Of a DNA stretch of 64,000 nucleotides, positions 42,005-50,813 are shown in pieces (the first letter of the stretch is position 1; every line of letters begins with the position of its first letter). Made by a program: the position numbers and the translations under genes. Below the pieces are notes generated by a model. It worked only from the letters and a program-made list of their open reading frames with translations. It was not told the DNA's origin and did not search any database. The stretch comes from an uncultured Myxococcales bacterium (GTDB lineage Bacteria > Myxococcota_A > UBA9042 > DTJE01). The DNA is taken from assembly GCA_937975765.1 (NCBI GenBank), contig CALJUR010000069.1, positions 10,766-74,765 of the forward strand. The letters run 5' to 3'.

Positions 42005-43339
42005 TCAACCCCGTCGCCGCTGGAAGGTCAACGCCACGACCATCCCGGCGGCCGCGAACGCCATCAACCGGGCGATCCACGGCAGGACCGACGCCAGGTC
42101 CCCGCCCCGCAGGAACAGCCCCAGGAACGCCTCCTGCGCCCAGCCCAGGGGCGACACGACCGCCAGGGCCCGCATCGCCTCCGGCATCGTGAAGCGCGGG
42201 ATCATCACGCCCCCCAGGGCGCCCAGGATCACCACCGCCGACGCGCCGAACACCGAGGCCTGTTCCGGCGTGCCGGCCACCATGCCCACCGCCATCCCGA
42301 AGCCGACGGCCGCGGCGGCCGTGACCAGCCCGACGACGAACGCCTGTGCAAGGACCGGGCCGGGGTGGAAGGCCGGCGTGCCGAAGGCCGGCAGCACGAA
42401 CGTCCCGATCGCCAGCATCAGGGCGAACTGCGCCAGGCACACCCCCAGGAACAGCAGCGACTTGCCCATCAGCGACGCCGCGGGCGCGCCCGGGATGACC
42501 CGCAGCCGCGTGGCCGTCCCCTCGCGACGCTCGCGGATCAGCCCGCCGGCCAGCGGGATCACGATCAGGAACATCGCGAAGATTGTCCAGGCCGGCACGT
42601 TCTGCTGGACCGAGTCCGGCACGTCGGCCCAGCCCCGGTCGGTGGCGGCGGCGGCGTCCAGCGCCAGCAGCGTCGCGGGCCCGTCGGCCATCGGCGCGGC
42701 GGCGAGTCCCTTCGACAGGAACTCCGGCAGCGCGGCGCCCGGGCGGCCCGCGGCCTTCGCCAGCATCCCCTTCGCGAACGCCTCGACCACCAGGCGCATC
42801 TCGACGCCGCGCACGACGCCCATCGACACGTTCCGGATCAGTTTGACGTAGGGCTCGGTCAGCACCGGGTCCAGCCACACCGACAGGCGCGACGCGGGGG
42901 CGGCCTCGGTCGCGGGCGGCACGCCGGAGGATGCGACCGCCAGCAGCCCTTCCGCCAGCCGGTTCGCCTTGTCCCGCGCGGCCGCGGACGCCCCCTCGGG
43001 CAGAACCAGCGCCGCCTGGAACATCCCCCGCGCCACCGCGGCCTTCGCCTCGGCCTCGGTCGGCACGCGGCCCTCGATCCCCGTTTCCACCGTGAAGACG
43101 CCTGCCGCCAGCAGGCCTTCCTTCAGCGCCGCGCCCAGTTCGCCGCCGTCCCGGTCGATCAGCAGCAGGCTGGCATTCGGTGCGGAAACGAACCGCATCG
43201 TGCGCTCCTGCACGACCGTCACGACCAGCACCAGCGCCGCCGGCATCGCGAACAGGACGATCAGCCCGCCGCGGTCCCGCAGCAGGGTGCGCCCCTCCTT
43301 GCGCAGGCTGGCCCCGACCTGGCGCGCGAACCTAGTCAC
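42005..43339 (-). CDS. ABC-2 type transporter permease
   Basis: The protein has 444 residues. An N-terminal cytosolic part and first helix (GGLIVLFAMPAALVLVVTVV) are followed by a large extracytoplasmic loop (about 50-220). A cluster of five helices lies at about 225-435. This is the topology of YhgE/ABC-2 exporters. The start overlaps the ATPase gene by 8 bp. With the ATPase it would export the product of the ACP/ketosynthase genes, or drug-like molecules. Confidence 0.87.
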   Translation of the reverse strand: MTRFARQVGASLRKEGRTLLRDRGGLIVLFAMPAALVLVVTVVQERTMRFVSAPNASLLLIDRDGGELGAALKEGLLAAGVFTVETGIEGRVPTEAEAKAAVARGMFQAALVLPEGASAAARDKANRLAEGLLAVASSGVPPATEAAPASRLSVWLDPVLTEPYVKLIRNVSMGVVRGVEMRLVVEAFAKGMLAKAAGRPGAALPEFLSKGLAAAPMADGPATLLALDAAAATDRGWADVPDSVQQNVPAWTIFAMFLIVIPLAGGLIRERREGTATRLRVIPGAPAASLMGKSLLFLGVCLAQFALMLAIGTFVLPAFGTPAFHPGPVLAQAFVVGLVTAAAAVGFGMAVGMVAGTPEQASVFGASAVVILGALGGVMIPRFTMPEAMRALAVVSPLGWAQEAFLGLFLRGGDLASVLPWIARLMAFAAAGMVVALTFQRRRG

Positions 43340-44075
43340 GCAGTTCCCTCCCGGTCAGGTGCAGGAACACGTCCTCCAGGCTGCCGCATCCTTCCGTCCT
43401 CGCGATCAGGTCCGAGGGCGCACCCTCCGCCAGCACGCGGCCGTGGTCGATGATCGCGACCCGCCCGCACAGGCGCTGGGCCTCCTCGAGGTAGTGCGTC
43501 GTGTAGACCATCGTGACGCCGGTGCGCGCCAGGACCTCCAGGGTCGCCACGATCGTGGCCCGGCTTTGCGCGTCCACGCCCACGGTGGGCTCGTCCAGGA
43601 ACAGCAGCGTGGGCCCGTGCACCAGTCCCGCGGCCAGGTTCGCGCGCCGCTTCATGCCGCCCGACAGCGTGTCCACGATGCGGTCCGCGGCGTCCGACAA
43701 CGCGACGCGATCCAGCGTGTCCGCGATGCGCCGATCCAGGTCCGCCCCGCCCAGCCCGTACAGCCGCCCGAAGTACAGCAGGTTCTCGCGCACCGTCAGC
43801 GTCGGGAACAGGGCGATGTCCTGCGGCACCAGCCCGATCCGACGCCGCACGTCGGCCCCGGCCTTCGCCAGGTCCGCGCCGAACACCCGCACCGATCCTT
43901 CCGACGCCGCCCGCAGCCCCGTGAAGATCGAGATGGCCGTCGTCTTGCCCGCGCCGTTCGGCCCCAGCAGCCCGAAGAACTCCCCCTCCTGGATCGCCAG
44001 GTCCAGCCCGCGCAGGGCCGGATCCGCGGCGCCCGGATAGGTCTTCTTCAGCCCGTGGGATTCGAGGGCGGTCAT
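43332..44075 (-). CDS. ABC transporter ATP-binding protein
   Basis: The protein has 247 residues. Walker A is GPNGAGKTT, the Q-loop lies in LVPQDIALF, the signature is TLSGGMKRRANLA, Walker B is LLFLDEPTVGVD and the switch His is in YTTHYLEEA. The set is typical of the ABC-2/DrrA export class. It overlaps the BtrH-like gene upstream by 4 bp and the permease downstream by 8 bp. Confidence 0.95.
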   Translation of the reverse strand: MTALESHGLKKTYPGAADPALRGLDLAIQEGEFFGLLGPNGAGKTTAISIFTGLRAASEGSVRVFGADLAKAGADVRRRIGLVPQDIALFPTLTVRENLLYFGRLYGLGGADLDRRIADTLDRVALSDAADRIVDTLSGGMKRRANLAAGLVHGPTLLFLDEPTVGVDAQSRATIVATLEVLARTGVTMVYTTHYLEEAQRLCGRVAIIDHGRVLAEGAPSDLIARTEGCGSLEDVFLHLTGRELRD

Positions 44076-45091
44076 GCGGCTCCCCGGCGCAGCAGCGCCT
44101 GGACGTCCCGGAAGATCGCCTGCTCGCGGTCCGCGCACTCGCGCAGCAGTTCCGCCAGCCGGTCGTACGGCCGTTCCACCACCTTGCGGCCCTTGCAGGT
44201 CCGGGACGCCAGCAGCGCGAACTCCCGCCACGTGTCGCCCACCGCGGTCAGCCGGCGCGACGCGTCGCTCAGCCCGTCGATGCCCAGGATGCCGGCCGCC
44301 TCGCCCAGGAAGGCGCCGTACATGAACCGGAATCCCGCGCCGCCGGTGCCGATCTCCTCCAGCAGCAGGACCAGGTGGCCGACGTTCAGCGCCGCCATCT
44401 CGGGGCCCAGCCTCCTTGGCCAGCCCTGGACCACCTTCGCCAGCCGCCGGATGCCGCGCACGCCGATCAGCGGGAACGGGATCTTCAGCATGTTGAAGCA
44501 GGCGTCCTTCAGGCCGGCGCGCACCGGCCCTCGCAGGTCCGTCTGGCGCGGCACGACCGCCGGGTAGTAGAGGCGTCCGTTCGGGGCCATGTCGCCGCGG
44601 GCGTACCGGGCGCGCTGCAGGTCGGCGCGGCTGCACCGCACCGGTTCCGCCAGCACGGGGTCGGACAGCAGGTACTCGTCGCCCTCGCGCCCGTACACGA
44701 TCACGTTGTGCGCGTTGAAGTGGAACCGGAAGGCGCCCGGCAGGTAGGGCAGCCAGTACACGCCGGTCTGCACCGCGGTCGGGATGCCCGCGTCCAGCGA
44801 CCGGTCCAGCGCGTCCATCGCCTTCGCGGGGTCCTTGAACGTGACGTCGTGCCACTTCACGCCCAGGCGGCGGCCCACGTTCTTCAGGATCGCCCCCGGC
44901 TGGGCCCTGAACGTCACCAGAGGGAACTTCTTGTCCGTCACCTTGATGAACGGCAGGTAGGCGAAGAAGTACCCGGAGCCGACGCCGAACACCTGCGGCT
45001 CGTTGACCTGAAGGCCCTGGTGCTGCAGCAGCGCGGCGATCGTCGCCGTCTCGCAGTGGGCGCCCTGGACGTGTCGGAAGGGGATCTGCAT
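44072..45091 (-). CDS. BtrH-like acyltransferase (BtrH N-terminal domain plus DUF4872-like)
   Basis: The protein has 339 residues. The N-terminus VQGAHCETATIAALLQHQG carries the Cys expected as nucleophile in the BtrH fold, and FNAHNVIVYGREGDEYLLSDP supplies His and Asp. In butirosin synthesis BtrH moves an acyl group from an ACP to the aminoglycoside. Here an ACP gene lies in the same operon, so the enzyme probably offloads the ACP-bound acyl chain onto an amine. The C-terminal helical half (about 200-339) fits DUF4872. The product is unknown. Confidence 0.85.
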   Translation of the reverse strand: MQIPFRHVQGAHCETATIAALLQHQGLQVNEPQVFGVGSGYFFAYLPFIKVTDKKFPLVTFRAQPGAILKNVGRRLGVKWHDVTFKDPAKAMDALDRSLDAGIPTAVQTGVYWLPYLPGAFRFHFNAHNVIVYGREGDEYLLSDPVLAEPVRCSRADLQRARYARGDMAPNGRLYYPAVVPRQTDLRGPVRAGLKDACFNMLKIPFPLIGVRGIRRLAKVVQGWPRRLGPEMAALNVGHLVLLLEEIGTGGAGFRFMYGAFLGEAAGILGIDGLSDASRRLTAVGDTWREFALLASRTCKGRKVVERPYDRLAELLRECADREQAIFRDVQALLRRGAA

Positions 45092-45097
45092 GGGTCC

Positions 45098-45538
45098 TCA
45101 GCCGCCGGTCCCGGGGGACGGCGGGTCAACGGGGGGCGGCTCCGGCGGGATCGAGGCCAGTTCCTGCACGGTCAGCCGCAGCGCCCCGGCATACTTCTGC
45201 AGCATCGCCGGCTTCAGCGCGGCGAACACCCCGGGCCGGAAGTGGCGGCGCACGCGCCAGGTCCACATCCCGACCTCCCGGGCCAGCATCTGCGGGTTCA
45301 GCAGGTTCGCGACCATGTGGTAGTAGAGCGGGCTCTTAAGTCCCTGGTGCACCTGCCGCCAGGCCTCGGCCGCGTCCCGGTGGATGACCTGCCAGGCCAC
45401 CTCGTGCACCAGGCTGCTGTCCTCGAAGCCGTCGTCGCGGACCCCCTCGACCCGCCCGTCCGCGTTGGGCTTGTAGGTGACGATCCGGCTCCACCGCTCG
45501 GGCGTTCCGGCACGGGTGACGCGATCCTCGGACGCCAT
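45098..45538 (-). CDS. Unknown protein, first gene of the acyl biosynthesis operon
   Basis: The protein has 146 residues from ATG 45538. It has no signal peptide or clear membrane helix. It contains VHEVAWQVIHRDAAEAWRQV, then PLYYHMVANLLNPQ and a His/Trp/Arg-rich middle, and ends in a Pro-rich tail (PPEPPPVDPPSPG). It lies 6 bp upstream of the BtrH-like gene. No family was recognised. The position suggests a small accessory or regulatory role in the pathway. Confidence 0.65.
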   Translation of the reverse strand: MASEDRVTRAGTPERWSRIVTYKPNADGRVEGVRDDGFEDSSLVHEVAWQVIHRDAAEAWRQVHQGLKSPLYYHMVANLLNPQMLAREVGMWTWRVRRHFRPGVFAALKPAMLQKYAGALRLTVQELASIPPEPPPVDPPSPGTGG

Positions 45539-45710
45539 CGTTCCCCCCGGGGTCGTGAACCGGCCGCCTTCGAACCGGAAAACGGCCGGAATGCGACCGC
45601 AGACGGTACAGGAGAGCGGCCGATCCGTCAAGGTGGGCGCGGGGTTCTGGACCGTTGTCGGGCCGGTCCGCCCGCGGTACCTTTGGGACGGTCGCATCCG
45701 GAGGTTTGCC

Positions 45711-46199
45711 GTGAAGTCCCGCGCCATCCGGCTGGAGGAGATCGTCGAGGCCCCGGCCCGGGAAGTCTGGGCCGCCTGGACCACCGTGGAAGGCCTGAGG
45801 ACCTTCCTGGCGCCCGACGCACGCATCGAGGTCCGGCCGGGCGGGCGGTGGGAGATCCTGTTCGAGGCGGCCCCCGAGGGTTCCCGGGGCAGCGAGGGCT
45901 GCAAGGTGCTGGAGGTCGCGAAAGGGCGCGTGCTGGTCTTCGAGTGGAACTTCCCGCCCTGGATGCCCGCGATCCGCGACCAGAGGACCCGCGTCACGGT
46001 GGAGGTCCACGCCCTGTCCGACGACCAGACCCTGGTGGCCCTGGAGCAGGCGGGATGGAGGGACGGCAAGGATTGGGACGCGGGATTCGACTACTTCGCC
46101 GGGGCATGGTCGATGGTGCTGGCCCGCCTGGAGCGGTCCTTCCGGGTCGGGCCCATCGACTGGTCGAACCCCTGGCGCCCGCCGTCCGACGCCTGCTGA
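45711..46199 (+). CDS. SRPBCC/AHSA1-type START-like domain protein
   Basis: CCGGAGG precedes GTG 45711. The 162-residue product has the AHSA1 pattern: IVEAPAREVWAAWTTVEGL, a Gly-rich strand (EVRPGGRWEILFEAAPEG), RVLVFEWNFPP and a C-terminal long helix (FDYFAGAWSMVLARLERS). These helix-grip folds bind hydrophobic ligands, or in Aha1 act on Hsp90. The ligand is unknown. It is divergent from the acyl operon. Confidence 0.85.
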   Translation: MKSRAIRLEEIVEAPAREVWAAWTTVEGLRTFLAPDARIEVRPGGRWEILFEAAPEGSRGSEGCKVLEVAKGRVLVFEWNFPPWMPAIRDQRTRVTVEVHALSDDQTLVALEQAGWRDGKDWDAGFDYFAGAWSMVLARLERSFRVGPIDWSNPWRPPSDAC

Positions 46200-46257
46200 C
46201 GTCCCCCGGGTGCCCCCGGCGGCCGGGCAGGGACGATTTCGCGCGGCCGGGCGACGG

Positions 46258-46267
46258 TTGGTACAAT
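46258..46267 (+). promoter_or_regulatory. Extended -10 promoter of the beta-propeller-like lipoprotein gene
   Basis: TTGGTACAAT (46258-46267) contains TACAAT with an upstream TG one base away. It lies 27 nt before ATG 46295. Confidence 0.45.
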
Positions 46268-46294
46268 CCCCCCGTTCCCCCAGGGAGAGGCTTC

Positions 46295-47884
46295 ATGAAC
46301 GTGTTGGCGCGGGGGCTGCTGTGCTGCGGGGTTGCGCTGGCGTTCGCATGCGGGGGCGACGACGGCGGAAAGGACGACGCGGGACGGGACGCGGTCGGAG
46401 AGGCCGGCCCGGACGACGGGGCGGACCTCGGCGAAGAGGTCGCGGACGACACGGCGCGCGACCCGGGCGGGGATCCGGCTTCGGATCCGTCGGGAGAGGC
46501 GACCGCGGACCCCGGCGAGGACCCGGGGATGGACCCGGGCGACGATGCGGGTGTCGACGTGCCGTCCGACGCGGTGCAGGACCCCGGTGCCGATCCCGCG
46601 CCGGATCCCGCGCAGGACCCGGGGCAGGACCTGGCCGCCGACTCCGGCAACGACGTCGCGTACCCGCCCGGCACGCCGATCCTCGATCGCGCCGTGGACC
46701 TGCGGTTCGACTGCAGCGTGTCGCGCACGTCCCAGAGCCTCCAGCCGAGGACGTGGACGGTCGGCGCGCACCCGCTGGTGACGACGTCCGGCGGGGACGT
46801 GTTCCTGGCCCGCGTGGAGTCCGCGCCGGCGCAGCCGTTCGACCCCGCGGACCCGCAATTCCTGGTCTCCACGTTCGACGCGAACCTGGCGTTCGGGTCG
46901 CCCGTCGAGGTCCCTTCCAGCCCGGAGTCGGTCTACGGGGTCGCCGCCGCGCCGCTCGGGGATGGCTTCCTGCTGGCGTGGTCCGAGGGCACGCTGAAGA
47001 CCTCGGTGCGCGATTCCACGGGTGCGGCCGTCGGTGGGGCGAAGACGCTGGCCGGCCTGTCGGGCGACTACCAGTCGCGGCTGTCGATGGCGCCGCTGGG
47101 CCAGGGCTTCGGGCTGGCGTACGACGCGCCCGAAGGATACCGGCGCAAGGTCGTGTTCGCGCGCCTGGACGGCACCGGGGCCGTGGTCGGGAAGACCCTG
47201 GAACTGGCCGTCCCCGCGCAGGACTACGACGAGCCGGCCCCGCAGGTGGCCTCCGACGGCAGCCGCCATGCGATCCTGTGGCAGGAGGCCGCTGCCGACC
47301 GGGGGCACGTATACTTCGCGGCGGTGGACGCCGACGGGACGGTCGCGGTGCCGAGGCGCCGCGTCTCGAAGGTCGACGAGGCGAACGTATATTGTGGCCG
47401 CGCCGCCTTCAGCCGCACCCGGAACGCGATCCTGCCCGCCGGGGATGGCTGGCTGGCGGCCTGGACCGAGGTCCGGCGGGGCGAGTCCTGGGATTCGCCC
47501 GCGTCAGGCGTCGTCAAGATCGCCCGCCTGTCGGCCGACGGCGAGTCCCTGGAGGAGGCGCCGGTGCGGGCCGCACGGGACAACGTCGACGAGGTCGAAC
47601 CGGTCCTGCTGCCGTTCCAGGGCGCGGCGGCGCTGCTGTGGTCGTCGGGCACGCACATCTCCATCTGCGCCGGGTGCCATCCGGACAACAGCCTGTTCCT
47701 GGTGCTGCTGGACCCTGCGACGCTGGTCCCGGTCGGCGACCTGCTGACGCTCCCCCCGACGACGACCGGCCTGCTGGACGCGTCCCTCGCCGCGAAGGGC
47801 GACGACCTGCTGGCGGCCTTCCAGTTGTTCTTCCATGTGTCCCATGAGGCCGGCGCCGGCGTGCTGCACTGCCCCGCGAGGTGA
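46295..47884 (+). CDS. Lipoprotein with Asp/Pro linker and beta-propeller-like domain
   Basis: CAGGGAGAGG precedes ATG 46295. The 529-residue product has a lipoprotein signal (CCGVALAFACGGDDGG) and an acidic linker of DPG repeats (about 22-125). The large domain shows repeated strands with alternating hydrophobic residues and Trp (GFLLAWSEG, HAILWQEAA, GWLAAWTEV, AALLWSSG), about one every 70-90 residues. That pattern suggests a beta-propeller. A HISICAGCHPDN segment contains CAGCH, but an isolated site in such a domain is unlikely to bind haem. Function unknown. Confidence 0.72.
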   Translation: MNVLARGLLCCGVALAFACGGDDGGKDDAGRDAVGEAGPDDGADLGEEVADDTARDPGGDPASDPSGEATADPGEDPGMDPGDDAGVDVPSDAVQDPGADPAPDPAQDPGQDLAADSGNDVAYPPGTPILDRAVDLRFDCSVSRTSQSLQPRTWTVGAHPLVTTSGGDVFLARVESAPAQPFDPADPQFLVSTFDANLAFGSPVEVPSSPESVYGVAAAPLGDGFLLAWSEGTLKTSVRDSTGAAVGGAKTLAGLSGDYQSRLSMAPLGQGFGLAYDAPEGYRRKVVFARLDGTGAVVGKTLELAVPAQDYDEPAPQVASDGSRHAILWQEAAADRGHVYFAAVDADGTVAVPRRRVSKVDEANVYCGRAAFSRTRNAILPAGDGWLAAWTEVRRGESWDSPASGVVKIARLSADGESLEEAPVRAARDNVDEVEPVLLPFQGAAALLWSSGTHISICAGCHPDNSLFLVLLDPATLVPVGDLLTLPPTTTGLLDASLAAKGDDLLAAFQLFFHVSHEAGAGVLHCPAR

Positions 47885-47911
47885 GGGCCCCCGCGGCCTT
47901 CCCGCGGCGGT

Positions 47912-48814
47912 TCAACCGGGAGGCGCCGGTTCCATCGCCGCGTCCAGCATCGCCCGGTGCGTGCCCGCCGGCAGGCCGGCCGCGTCCATCGCGTCCAGGA
48001 AATGCCGGGGCACCGGCGCCAGCACGGACAGCCGGGCTCCGGTGCCGGGGTGCGGGATTGCCAGGAACACCGCGTGCAGCAGCGCGCCCTGGACGCCGGG
48101 GAAGGGCGGCCCGCCATACCTCCGATCGCCCAGCAGCGGGTGCCCGATCGACGCCAGGTGCTGCCGGATCTGGTGCCGCCGGCCGGTCCGCGGATGCGCC
48201 AGCACCAGGGCCGTCCCGTTGCCCCGGGCCAGCACGGCATAGCCGGTGGACGAGGGGCGCCCGTCCACGGGCAGGCGGATCGTCCCGCGGTCCGGCGGCT
48301 GCCCGGCGACCAGCGCGACGTACCGCTTGTCGACCTCGCGCCCCTGGAACCGCCAGGCGAAGGCGTTCGCCCGGACCGCCCCCCAGGCCAGCAGCACCAC
48401 GCCGGAGGTCCAGCGGTCCAGCCGGTTGATGACGTGGTACGCATCCCTGTGTCCCAGGGCGGGCGCCAGCGGTTCCGCCAGCGTCAGCAGGTCGTCGGCG
48501 TCCGCATCCTCGGTGGGATGCACGGCCAGGCCGGCCGCCTTGTTCAGGACCAGCACGTCCTCGTCGTCGTAGAGGATGTCCAGCGGGCAGGGGCCCGCGA
48601 ACAGCAGTTCCATGACCCGCAGGCTCTCCCGCAGGCGGACCACGTCCCCGGTGTGCAGCCGGACTTCCAGGTCGGGCGCCTCGCCGCCCAGCGTGACGGC
48701 GCCGCCGCGGGGCAGCCGCCGCAGGAAGGACCGCGGTGCGGTCGGCATCGCGTTGCGCAGCAGGCTGTACAGCGTTCGGCCCTCGTCGGGCGGCGTGATG
48801 ACGAACTCCCGCAT
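47912..48814 (-). CDS. RluA-family pseudouridine synthase
   Basis: The product has 300 residues from ATG 48814. An N-terminal S4-like part (about 10-75) precedes the catalytic domain. VLNKAAGLAVHPTEDADA and the catalytic Asp in VINRLDRWTSGVVLL are clear, as are AHPRTGRRHQIRQHLASIGHP and GALLHA. The protein modifies rRNA or tRNA uridines; the exact site cannot be told. The gene is divergent from the EF-P-like gene. Confidence 0.93.
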   Translation of the reverse strand: MREFVITPPDEGRTLYSLLRNAMPTAPRSFLRRLPRGGAVTLGGEAPDLEVRLHTGDVVRLRESLRVMELLFAGPCPLDILYDDEDVLVLNKAAGLAVHPTEDADADDLLTLAEPLAPALGHRDAYHVINRLDRWTSGVVLLAWGAVRANAFAWRFQGREVDKRYVALVAGQPPDRGTIRLPVDGRPSSTGYAVLARGNGTALVLAHPRTGRRHQIRQHLASIGHPLLGDRRYGGPPFPGVQGALLHAVFLAIPHPGTGARLSVLAPVPRHFLDAMDAAGLPAGTHRAMLDAAMEPAPPG

Positions 48815-48933
48815 CGACGTGATGGTCCCCCGATCCCGGCGCGGTGGCAAGGGGCGCCCGCGGCTCGTTGACCGGGGACGGGATCCTTGCTACGGTCCGC
48901 CGGCTTCCCGGTTCCATCCAGCGGAGACCGCCG

Positions 48934-49503
48934 ATGATCACGACGTCCGATTTCAAGAAGGGGCTGCGGATCCTGATCGAGGGCGACCCCTACACCATCC
49001 TGGAGAGCATCGTCCAGACGCCCTCGGCGCGCGGCGCGTCCTCCCTGGCCAAGGTCAAGGTCCGCAACCTCAAGACCGGACAGGTCTTCGACAAGACCTT
49101 CCGGACGGGAGAGCGGTTCGACGAGCCCGACCTGGAGCGGCGTCCGCTGCAGTACCTCTACCAGGACGGCGAGCACCGGGTGTTCATGGACCAGGAGTCC
49201 TTCGAGCAGATCCTGGTGACCGACGAGGAACTGGGCGACGACGCGCGCTTCCTGTTCGACGGCCTCGAGTTGAAGGCCCTGTTCTTCGAGGGCGCGATCC
49301 TGGAACTGGAACTGCCCGCGACCCTGGAATACGAGATCGTCGACGTCGAGCCGGGCACGCGGGGTGACACGGCCCACGGCGGCGTGACCAAGCCCGCGGT
49401 GCTGGGCAACGGCCTCAAGGTGCAGGTCCCCCTCTTCGTCCAGCAGGGCGAGCGCATCCGCATCACCACCAAGGACGGCCGGTTCGCCGAGCGCGTGAAG
49501 TAG
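48934..49503 (+). CDS. Elongation factor P-like protein, EfpL/YeiP type
   Basis: The protein has 189 residues with the three EF-P beta-barrels. The loop that enters the peptidyl-transferase centre reads TPSARGASSLAKVKV with Arg33 at the tip. E. coli EF-P carries Lys34 in PGKGQA instead. The two extra residues and the (S/T)P(S/T)ARGA pattern match EfpL (YeiP), which relieves stalling at prolines and some other motifs. The C-terminal OB domain (ELELPATLEYEIVDVEPG, GERIRITT) is standard. Start is ATG 48934. A Pro-rich proteome such as this one would need such a factor. Confidence 0.85.
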   Translation: MITTSDFKKGLRILIEGDPYTILESIVQTPSARGASSLAKVKVRNLKTGQVFDKTFRTGERFDEPDLERRPLQYLYQDGEHRVFMDQESFEQILVTDEELGDDARFLFDGLELKALFFEGAILELELPATLEYEIVDVEPGTRGDTAHGGVTKPAVLGNGLKVQVPLFVQQGERIRITTKDGRFAERVK

Positions 49504-49555
49504 GCCGGCCCGGTTGGTGCTATCGTCGTCCCATCGGTACGATCGGGGGACGACC

Positions 49556-50776
49556 ATGGGCATGCGGCTGGACCTGCGCCAGATCGTCTACGTGCTGTCG
49601 GACGCGCTGGATCTCGTCGGCGTGGACGACGTTCAGCACGGCAAGCGCGTCGCCTACATGGCCCGTGTCATCGCGGCGGAGATGGGCCTTCCCGCCGCCG
49701 ACCTGGACGACCTGGTCCACGCCGGCCTGTTCCACGACTGCGGCGTGTCCTCCACGAAGGAGCACCGCAACCTGGCCGGCAGCCTGGACTGGGACGGCGA
49801 GGAGGCCCATTGCCGGCGCGGCGAGTCGCTGGTCGCCGCCTTCGCGCCGCTGGCACCCCTGGCCCCCGTGATCCGCTGGCACCACGCCCACGTGAAGGAC
49901 CATCCCGGCCTCGAAGCGTCCCCCCGCGACCTGCTGCTGGCGAACCTGGTGTACCTGGCCGACCGGATCGACGTGCTGGTGGCGCAGGCCGGGGATCGGG
50001 ACGTGCTGCTGGCGCGCGAGGGCATCCGGCAGGTCATCCGCGAGAACCGGGGCACGCGGTTCGACGCCCGCGCCGTCGATGCCTTCCTGGAGGTGTCGGG
50101 CCACGAGGCCTTCTGGCTGACGCTGGAGCCGCGCGCGCTGGGGCCGTTCCTGGGCCGGCTGGCACGGCAGCACGCCGACCGCGACTTGTCCGTCGAGGAA
50201 CTGCACCAGTTGGCCGTCGTCTTCGCGACCATCGTCGATGCCAAGAGTCCCTTCACCGCGCAGCACTCCGTGCGCGTCGCCGCCGTCGCGCAGGCGCTGG
50301 CGGACGCGGCCGGGATCGACGGCGAGCGGCGCGGCCTGGTCGGCGTGGCCGGACTGCTGCACGACCTGGGCAAGCTGCGGGTGCCCGATGCCATCCTGGA
50401 CAAGCCCGGCGCGCTGGACGGCGGCGAGCGCGTCCGCATCACCCGGCACGCCTTCGACACGTGGCAGATCCTGTCGCGCATCGACGGCTTCGAGGAGATC
50501 GCCTGCTGGGCCGCGTACCACCACGAGTGGGTGAAGGGCGGCGGCTATCCCTTCGGGATCGGCGGCGAAGGACTGTCGCCGGAGGCGCGCATCCTGGCGG
50601 TGGCCGACGTCTTCCAGGCCCTGCGGCAGGAGCGTCCCTACCGCGGGCGGATGCCGGTCGGGAGAGCGCTGGAGCACATCGATGCCATGGTCGCATCGCG
50701 CCACCTGGACGGCGATGTCGCGGGCCTGCTGCACCGCGACCTGGACGCCTGCGAGGCCGCCGCGACCGGCCTGTAG
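49556..50776 (+). CDS. Protein with two HD domains, C-terminal HD-GYP-type phosphodiesterase
   Basis: ATG 49556 gives 406 residues. The N-terminal HD domain (about 20-170) shows HGKRVAYMARVI and LFHDCGVSS. The C-terminal HD-GYP domain (about 215-395) shows HSVRVAAVAQAL, GLLHDLGKLRVPDAIL, HHEWVKGGGYPFG and ADVFQALRQERPYR. These residues bind two or three metals in cyclic-di-GMP phosphodiesterases. The GYP triplet is intact. The stop TAG is part of the dispersed palindrome. Probably cytosolic, as no membrane helix is seen. Confidence 0.88.
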   Translation: MGMRLDLRQIVYVLSDALDLVGVDDVQHGKRVAYMARVIAAEMGLPAADLDDLVHAGLFHDCGVSSTKEHRNLAGSLDWDGEEAHCRRGESLVAAFAPLAPLAPVIRWHHAHVKDHPGLEASPRDLLLANLVYLADRIDVLVAQAGDRDVLLAREGIRQVIRENRGTRFDARAVDAFLEVSGHEAFWLTLEPRALGPFLGRLARQHADRDLSVEELHQLAVVFATIVDAKSPFTAQHSVRVAAVAQALADAAGIDGERRGLVGVAGLLHDLGKLRVPDAILDKPGALDGGERVRITRHAFDTWQILSRIDGFEEIACWAAYHHEWVKGGGYPFGIGGEGLSPEARILAVADVFQALRQERPYRGRMPVGRALEHIDAMVASRHLDGDVAGLLHRDLDACEAAATGL

Positions 50777-50813
50777 GACGGGGGCCCCGTCCCCCGCCGG
50801 TCCCCCGCCTACG
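50771..50813 (+). repeat. Dispersed palindrome, copy 3, plus inverted half copy
   Basis: CTGTAGGACGGGGGCCCC then GTCCCCCGCC (50771-50798) supplies the TAG stop of the HD-GYP gene. It is followed by TCCCCCGCCTACGG (50801-50814), an inverted half unit. Confidence 0.8.

Noticed and set aside
47660..47690. CAGCH in the lipoprotein at 46295 as a haem site
   Set aside because: It is a single site in a beta-propeller-like domain with no other cytochrome features.
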